From positions 1 through 11,428 of the forward strand of contig JAGPVI010000301.1 of NCBI GenBank assembly GCA_018067115.1: 11,428 nt of DNA. The letters run 5' to 3'. This stretch comes from Bizionia sp. (GTDB lineage: Bacteria > Bacteroidota > Bacteroidia > Flavobacteriales > Flavobacteriaceae). Below, piece by piece: positions 6,064 through 11,428 of the stretch. The translations under genes and the position numbers were made by a program. The notes under the pieces were generated by a model. It had not been told where the DNA came from. It saw only the letters and a list, made by a program, of their open reading frames with translations, and searched no databases. How positions within the stretch are numbered: position 1 is the first letter of the stretch; the number at the start of each line of letters is the position of its first letter.

Positions 6064-6098
6064 AAAAAAAACCTGAACAGCGTTGTTCAGGTTTTTTT
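6064..6098. terminator. Intrinsic terminator of the giant surface-protein gene
   Basis: An A-run then ACCTGAAC (6064-6078), loop AGCGTT (6079-6084), then GTTCAGGT and a T-run (6085-6098). It begins 29 bp after the stop of the minus-strand gene at 6127. It shares the CCTGAA/TTCAGG core with the terminator at 5846-5877. Confidence 0.9.
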
Positions 6099-6126
6099 AG
6101 TATTCTATTTAAGTCTTAGAGCGCTT

Positions 6127-9100
6127 TTATCGTTTTAATGTAAAGTGAGCTTTAAAGCTTTTCTTATTATCTGTTCCAGGCTCTCTGTAGTCTACAGTAA
6201 ACCAATAGTCACTTGTTGGCATTGGGTTTCCGTTATACGTTCCGTCCCAGCCTGCACCTGTTGGACTTAATTGTTTTAACAGTTTTCCAAAACGGTCGAA
6301 GATAAAGATCTTAGCATCCGGCTGACTGTCGATACCGTAAATATTCCAAGTATCGTGGTAACCATCATCGTTTGGCGTAAAGTATAGTGGGTAATCCATT
6401 ACGAGAACGGTTTCACTTGCTTCTCCACATCCGTTAGCATCTCTTGCTGTAATAACATGCTCGCCTGCCGATACATTATTAAAGGTATGGCTGTAAGATC
6501 CATCGGCATTTAATACGCCAATTTCCCAAGAGCCTCCATCGATACTAAACTCATAAACGGCAATTCCGTCTCCTGTTGCTGTAGCCTCTATGGCGTGTTC
6601 GTTTGCAAAAGCTAAAGTCGTTACTGCTGTTGTTAATACTGGTGGCTCACTTTCTTCTACTAGTGTAGTATCTGTGCTTGTACATTGTGTTTCGCCACTT
6701 GAGGTAACATCGGTTACTTCTACGCTATACGTTCCACCTTGTGTTGGTGTTAATGATGGACTTGTTTCTGTTGGTAAAACGGTTCCGTTATAACTCCACT
6801 CGAACGTGTATTGTGTTGCATCTAACCCGGTATCTATTACTGGTACACTTACAGCTTCTGTTCCGTTGGTGTTTACACATAATAAATACGTATCGTCTAA
6901 ATCGAAAGATGGTAACATATTTACTTGTAATGTTAACGTTGCCGTTTCAAAACATTGCGAGCTGTCTACCATTGTTCCGGTGCCATCATCTACTAGTGTA
7001 TCATTATCTACACGCACAATAATAACCTGTGGGTTTACTGTGTTTTCGTATAAAAATGGTAACGCATTGGTTCCGGCATCGGCATCGGCTTGGTTATCGT
7101 AATAACTCACCGTGTAGCTTACAGGATCTTGTCCGTCTAATACAAATTCGTTTTGTGTTGCTAAATCAAATTGTGCGGTGTTATTTGTACTATCACCATC
7201 AAAATCCATTTCATCATCACAGATTTCATAAACTATAGGTACTAAATCTGGATTCGCTTGTGCTGCTTCCTGTACTTCTATATTAAAGCTTACTGTTGCA
7301 ATATCACAACCTGTAACTGTATTGATAATGTTTACAAAAATCTCTTGCGGATTTGTAATATTAGTATACAATGTTGTTAACGCATTGATACCTTGTTCTG
7401 CTTCCGCTAACGTTTCATGGTACGTTACTGTAAAGATTGAAGGATCTTGTCCGTTTAAAATCTCATCGGTCTTTGTTGTAAAATCAAACTGTGCAAAGCC
7501 GTCGGTATTTAATTCACAGATAATATAATCGCTTACTGGCACTACTTCTGGTAATGGGTTTACGATTAAGTCGAAATCTTCTAAACTATAACATCCTGTT
7601 CCGTTTAATCCAGTTACATCGTCTCCATTTGTTACACGCACATAAATAGTTTGTGGGTTAATGGCAACACCTGCGTTATTAGGATCTTCGTTACTGTGTT
7701 GTGTTGGGTCTGCAATGGCATTGGTTCCTGTTACAGCATCCTCTTCACTTGTGTAGTAACTTAAATGTATTGGGTTACTTGCATTTTCGCCGTTAATAAT
7801 ATAAGTCTCGTTTACAGTTAAGTCGAAGATTTCAATCATATCACCGGTTGCATTATCGTCGCATAAAATAATATCTGCTGGATCTTCTCCTGGCGATGGA
7901 TTATTTAACACACGAATTGTTACGGTAGTGAATGAGAAACATCCAGTATCTAAATCGGTAACTCTTATAAATAAAGTTTGTGGTCCCATCACCTCATTGG
8001 TATAGTTTGTAGGGTCTGGAATCATATTGGTTCCTGCTTGCGCATCGGCCAAAGTAGTGTAATACTCTACAATCCAACTTGGGTTACCATTTACAATCTC
8101 TGCATTTTCAACAGTTAAATCGAAAGCTGTAAATCCGTCATTATCTTCATGATAATCGGCATCTAAATCATCACATTGTGATAAGGTGTTGTCGTAAGTA
8201 GGGTTTAAAACTGGTGGTAAAGCCACCTCTATTATAAACGACCCGGTGCTTACACAACCATTAGCACCACTCTCTAAACGAATATAAATTGTTTGTTGAG
8301 GCGTTGTTGCATTGGTATAGTTTGCTGTGTTTACTATTGGGTTATTCCCTGAATCAGCATCTGCTTGAGATGTGTGGTATGTTAATATAAAATCTGCTGG
8401 TGCTTGAGTACCGTAAACTTCTGGCGTAATCACAGTATCGAAATCGAATTGTGCATAACCATTATCGTCGGTATCGCAAATTACATAGTCAGGAATATCT
8501 AATGGCACTACTGGCGATGGTAACACCACCAAGTCTAGTTCTACAATAGTATAACAACCTGTTCCTGGTGTTGGCGCAACTCCTGTGTTTTCTACACGTA
8601 CATATATTGTTTGCAAATTGGCAATAATATTATTGTAAAAGTTTGCTAACGGACTCGTTCCTGATTCGGCATTTGCTAAGGTTTCGTGGTACGTTACCGT
8701 TACTCCTGTTTCTCCGTTTTGAATAATTGTCGTCTGGCTATAAATATCGAACTGCCCAAAACCGTCATTATCAGTATCACAAATTTCCAATGGATCTGGG
8801 TTTGCAACTGGAGATGGTGTTGGTGTTACACGTAAATCTAAAGTGATTGTGCTTACACATCCTGTAACATTATTTTCTGCACGGATATAAATAGTTTGTG
8901 CATTACTTGTATTTACATACGGGCTAAAAATTTCATCAGTATCGGTATTAGCTCCAGCTTGTGTTAAGTGGTAACTAAGCGTAATCCCTGTTTGTCCGTT
9001 TAAAATTTGTGCGTTTGCATCTTCTAATGTAAATGGTTCTGCACCATCATTTGGAGTAACATAGTCACAAAGTGTTAATGGCGTTGGCTGCACTAAAACT

Positions 9101-11428
9101 GGTAATGGGTTTACAATAATATCTAAAGTCGTTATAGAGAAACACCCTGTGGCATTGTCTTCTACACGTACCCATAGCGTTTGCATATTTTGAACGATAT
9201 TAACATACGCATTTGGCGATGCTATAGCGTTATTTGGTACTAATGCATTGGCCTCAGACTCGTAAAAAGTTACCGTATATAACGTCGGGTCTAATCCGTT
9301 TAGGATCTCATCATTTTTTGATGGTAGGTTAAAAATCGCATACCCATCTGCATTATCATCACAAACCTCTAATGGGGTTGGGTCGATAATTTCTGGTGTT
9401 GGGTTTACAATTAATACTAACTCTACGAAACTCGCACAGTTTGTAGAAATCGTAGGACTCTCAATACGCACGTAAATCGTTTGCTGATTCACAACGATAT
9501 TGTTATACGGACTTACTAATGGGTTAACATCATTTTCAGAATCTGCTAATGTTTCGTGGTAGGTTACCACTAATGTATTGTCTCCTCCATTTATTTCTGC
9601 CTCTGCATCTGTTAATGTAAAGACTCCAAAGCCATCGCTGTCTGGATCACAATACTCTAAGTTTGCAGGTGTAAATGCTACTGGAGCATCTTCTACTTGT
9701 AAATCTAGGATTGTTGTATCATAACATCCTGTTGTAATATCTAAAACACCAACAACTATGGTTTGTGGATTAGTAACATTAGTATATAAAATTGGCAATG
9801 CATTCGTTTGCGCATCAGCATCGGCCTGATCGAAGTAGTAACTTACAGAGTAGTTAGGGTTTCCTCCAGAAATTTCACCGTTTTTAATACTTAAATCTAT
9901 TTCTGTAAAACCGTCTGGTGTTGCATCATCACAAACACCTAATACTGTTGGCGCCACTACTGTTGGTAGTGGGTACGATGTTAATGAATAAATAGCAGTA
10001 TCTGGACACGCCCCGTTGGTTGAATATTCTACACCATACGTTGTATTTGGTTGTCCGCCAGAAACTGTTCCTGTGGTTGCATCTATTACAGCACCATCGG
10101 TTGGTAATGGGTTAAATGCGTAGGTTCCTCCTGGTGTAGCTTCTGAATCTACAACCCCTCCGTCGCACGTTGGTGTCATTGTTATACTCGCATCGTCTAA
10201 TGGTAATACGGTAAGATCGAAAGTTGAAGAAAAAGGACAAATACCTGCGGTAGTATACTCAATTATATAGGTTGTCCCATAAGTTCCATTTGTTACTGCA
10301 CCAGTCGTAGTGTCTATCGTTGCTGCATCCGTTGGTACTGGATTGAAAGCATACGTTCCGCCTGCGGTAGCAAAACTATCTACAGTTCCACCATCGCAAG
10401 TTGCAATCATTGTAAATGAAGCATCATCTCTTGGATCAACAATTAAGTTAAAAGCTGGTGTTGGTGACGCAATATAACAAGCCGGACTCGCAATACTTTC
10501 TACACGAACATAAATTGGTTCTGGATTAATAACATTATCATAGTCACTAACCAAGGCATTTATTCCTGCATCAGCATCTGCAAAAGAGGTGTAATATGTT
10601 ACCGTAAATTCTGTATTTGATTGTGTCCCTAAGACAGCTGCGTTTTGCGTTTCTAAATCAAAAGGCTCTGATCCATCATTAGAAGGGTCATCGCACACTA
10701 CCATATCTGGAGCTAGATTATAAATTACATTTAAGAAATTTAAAGTAAACACATCAGTATCTATACAGGTTCCAGAAGCATTATCTTCTATTCTCACATA
10801 GATTAATTCGCCATCTGTACCTATATAATTAACAGGGTCTAGAATAGGGTTTGTTCCTGCATCGGCATCTGCTTGTGTATTATAATATGTAATAGTGCTT
10901 GTTGTAGGATCTTGTATACCTAAGACTTCTGAATCGTTTTCGGTAAGATCGAATATAACGGCTCCCGAGCCGTCATTACATGCTGTTAAATCAATGGTAT
11001 TAGTAACCGTAGGTCCAGGTATAAATTCTATGAAAATAGAATCTGAAGTCTGACAACTTGCAGAGAATACAATATCTACACTGTAGGTACCCTCCTCTGT
11101 TGCATCGTAAGTAGACGACGTTTCTCCAGCGATAACAACACCATCTAAGTACCAAGTATGTGTTGCAGTTGTTAACCCTGTATCTAAAGTAACAAACGCA
11201 CCTTGACATTCTGCTGTTCCTGCAGTAACTGTAATATCTTCACCTAAATCACCACCTAAAGTAAACGATCCTGCCCCAAGAAAAACCCCTGCATCATAGG
11301 AATTATCACCGTCATCGGCAACTACTAACTTAATTCGGTAAGCATTATTTGGAACCACATTCGCTGTAGCGGTCATTGGCACAGTATATCCTAAAAAATT
11401 TGTTGGATTACTAGCTGGTGGCAATCCA
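6127..11428 (-). CDS. Giant T9SS-secreted repeat protein with type B sorting domain (N-terminus beyond the window)
   Basis: The frame is open through the right edge, so the true start is outside. Residues here are counted from the TTG at 11424, which is not the real start. Residues 1-57 are the end of a choice-of-anchor L domain (YRIKLVVADDGDNSYDAGVF then LGAGSF). An Ig/PKD-like module follows (about 63-137). Twelve repeats of about 95-117 residues lie at 138-331 and 488-1505, each with two Cys and motifs such as CDxDxDGF, YHETLADA and QTIYVRVE. Two 78-residue repeats of another type lie at 332-487. An Ig-like module (1506-1595) and a SprB-like module (1596-1677) come next. The type B C-terminal sorting domain (1678-1765) has DYPLYFTPNDDGYHDTWNIY and KIFIFDRFGKLLKQL. 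Type B domains direct export by T9SS and surface attachment or release. An adhesin or gliding-related role is likely but not shown. The protein is acidic and Thr/Asn/Asp-rich with almost no Lys until the C-terminus. A terminator follows 29 bp downstream. Plus-strand open frames over it are shadows. Confidence 0.93.
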   Translation of the reverse strand, partial: GLPPASNPTNFLGYTVPMTATANVVPNNAYRIKLVVADDGDNSYDAGVFLGAGSFTLGGDLGEDITVTAGTAECQGAFVTLDTGLTTATHTWYLDGVVIAGETSSTYDATEEGTYSVDIVFSASCQTSDSIFIEFIPGPTVTNTIDLTACNDGSGAVIFDLTENDSEVLGIQDPTTSTITYYNTQADADAGTNPILDPVNYIGTDGELIYVRIEDNASGTCIDTDVFTLNFLNVIYNLAPDMVVCDDPSNDGSEPFDLETQNAAVLGTQSNTEFTVTYYTSFADADAGINALVSDYDNVINPEPIYVRVESIASPACYIASPTPAFNLIVDPRDDASFTMIATCDGGTVDSFATAGGTYAFNPVPTDAATIDTTTGAVTNGTYGTTYIIEYTTAGICPFSSTFDLTVLPLDDASITMTPTCDGGVVDSEATPGGTYAFNPLPTDGAVIDATTGTVSGGQPNTTYGVEYSTNGACPDTAIYSLTSYPLPTVVAPTVLGVCDDATPDGFTEIDLSIKNGEISGGNPNYSVSYYFDQADADAQTNALPILYTNVTNPQTIVVGVLDITTGCYDTTILDLQVEDAPVAFTPANLEYCDPDSDGFGVFTLTDAEAEINGGDNTLVVTYHETLADSENDVNPLVSPYNNIVVNQQTIYVRIESPTISTNCASFVELVLIVNPTPEIIDPTPLEVCDDNADGYAIFNLPSKNDEILNGLDPTLYTVTFYESEANALVPNNAIASPNAYVNIVQNMQTLWVRVEDNATGCFSITTLDIIVNPLPVLVQPTPLTLCDYVTPNDGAEPFTLEDANAQILNGQTGITLSYHLTQAGANTDTDEIFSPYVNTSNAQTIYIRAENNVTGCVSTITLDLRVTPTPSPVANPDPLEICDTDNDGFGQFDIYSQTTIIQNGETGVTVTYHETLANAESGTSPLANFYNNIIANLQTIYVRVENTGVAPTPGTGCYTIVELDLVVLPSPVVPLDIPDYVICDTDDNGYAQFDFDTVITPEVYGTQAPADFILTYHTSQADADSGNNPIVNTANYTNATTPQQTIYIRLESGANGCVSTGSFIIEVALPPVLNPTYDNTLSQCDDLDADYHEDNDGFTAFDLTVENAEIVNGNPSWIVEYYTTLADAQAGTNMIPDPTNYTNEVMGPQTLFIRVTDLDTGCFSFTTVTIRVLNNPSPGEDPADIILCDDNATGDMIEIFDLTVNETYIINGENASNPIHLSYYTSEEDAVTGTNAIADPTQHSNEDPNNAGVAINPQTIYVRVTNGDDVTGLNGTGCYSLEDFDLIVNPLPEVVPVSDYIICELNTDGFAQFDFTTKTDEILNGQDPSIFTVTYHETLAEAEQGINALTTLYTNITNPQEIFVNIINTVTGCDIATVSFNIEVQEAAQANPDLVPIVYEICDDEMDFDGDSTNNTAQFDLATQNEFVLDGQDPVSYTVSYYDNQADADAGTNALPFLYENTVNPQVIIVRVDNDTLVDDGTGTMVDSSQCFETATLTLQVNMLPSFDLDDTYLLCVNTNGTEAVSVPVIDTGLDATQYTFEWSYNGTVLPTETSPSLTPTQGGTYSVEVTDVTSSGETQCTSTDTTLVEESEPPVLTTAVTTLAFANEHAIEATATGDGIAVYEFSIDGGSWEIGVLNADGSYSHTFNNVSAGEHVITARDANGCGEASETVLVMDYPLYFTPNDDGYHDTWNIYGIDSQPDAKIFIFDRFGKLLKQLSPTGAGWDGTYNGNPMPTSDYWFTVDYREPGTDNKKSFKAHFTLKR
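6910..9963 (-). repeat. Ten tandem Cys-pair repeats within the giant protein (main block)
   Basis: This encodes residues 488-1505. Each unit opens with a Cys-Asp motif (CDD, CDP, CDT, CDY or CEL) and closes with a second Cys, usually TGC, about 70-90 residues later, then a VNPLP-like linker. Cys pairs include 498/567, 592/663, 688/761, 786/856, 882/957, 983/1057, 1084/1162, 1188/1278, 1303/1373 and 1402/1491. Most carry an acidic loop such as DTDNDGFG or DPDSDGFG that resembles a calcium site. The units have diverged in sequence, so this is an old array rather than a recent expansion. Confidence 0.88.
9964..10431 (-). repeat. Two 78-residue repeats of a second type
   Basis: Residues 332-409 and 410-487 are both exactly 78 residues. 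They share the order DDASxTM, TCDGGxVDS, GGTYAFNPxPTD, IDxTTGxV, a Tyr strand and a second Cys. They interrupt the Cys-pair array after its second unit. They resemble a bacterial Ig-like module seen in flavobacterial adhesins (GGTxxF...IDxxTG). Pairwise similarity is higher than between units of the main array, suggesting a more recent duplication. Confidence 0.85.
10432..11013 (-). repeat. First two Cys-pair repeats of the giant protein
   Basis: Residues 138-233 and 234-331 are the first two units of the same family as the main block, with Cys pairs 149/220 and 244/316. The first opens with TACNDGSGAVIFDL instead of a CDD loop and is the most diverged. Confidence 0.82.

Noticed and set aside
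6590..7528. Several plus-strand open frames of 67-98 codons over the giant surface-protein gene
   Set aside because: They lie antisense to a continuous repeat-rich coding frame, and their sequences mirror the repetitive Thr/Val/Asp codons of that gene.
6910..11013. CRISPR-like or DNA-level satellite array
   Set aside because: The periodicity is at the protein level, with units of about 95-117 codons that have diverged in sequence; there are no short identical repeats with unique spacers.
11000..11209. A 69-codon minus-strand frame inside the giant gene
   Set aside because: It is an out-of-frame reading of the same strand, rich in Arg, Cys and Tyr, as expected for a shadow frame.
11422..11424. 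TTG at 11424 as the true start of the giant protein
   Set aside because: The frame stays open to the window edge, there is no signal peptide, and the sequence begins in the middle of a choice-of-anchor L domain.

Overview
The window looks like chromosomal DNA from a marine-type member of the Flavobacteriaceae (Bacteroidota). The base composition is AT-rich, most stops are TAA, and start codons lack strong Shine-Dalgarno sites. Several -7 boxes fit the Bacteroidota TAnnTTTG pattern. The gene content is diagnostic: a PorP/SprF-family outer-membrane protein and a giant adhesin-like protein with a type IX secretion system (T9SS) type B C-terminal sorting domain. I cannot name the species.

Left block (1-3321). 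A membrane sensor histidine kinase of the LytS type runs off the left edge on the minus strand; it has a signal peptide, a carboxypeptidase-regulatory-like domain, TPR repeats and one membrane helix. Divergent from it is an exported SIMPL-domain protein (1952-2977). The gap between them carries three exact copies of TTACTCATT, each starting 21 bp after the last. This 9-bp repeat plus 12-bp spacer is the arrangement bound by LytTR-type response regulators, the usual partners of LytS-type kinases, so the SIMPL gene is a candidate target. After the SIMPL gene lies a decayed open frame with two internal TAA codons, then a symmetric terminator shared with the convergent porP/sprF-like gene.

Middle block (3339-5877). 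The porP/sprF-like gene is on the minus strand. Divergent from it are an Fe-S scaffold of the NifU/Nfu type with two Nfu N-domains, and a dodecin. The dodecin is followed by a strong terminator.

Spacer (5826-6126). This 300-bp region holds two terminators with the same CCTGAA/TTCAGG core, a decayed minus-strand coding remnant, and a (CCTAA)5 microsatellite.

Right block (6127-11428). One minus-strand gene of at least 1766 codons, open at the right edge, encodes a secreted multi-repeat protein. It has the end of a choice-of-anchor L domain, an Ig/PKD-like module, twelve Cys-pair repeats of about 95-117 residues, two 78-residue repeats of a different type, Ig/SprB-like modules and the type B sorting domain. 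PorP/SprF-family proteins serve type B substrates, so this protein and the 3339-4349 product may be partners, although a two-gene plus-strand block separates them. No tRNA, rRNA, CRISPR array, transposase or integrase was seen.
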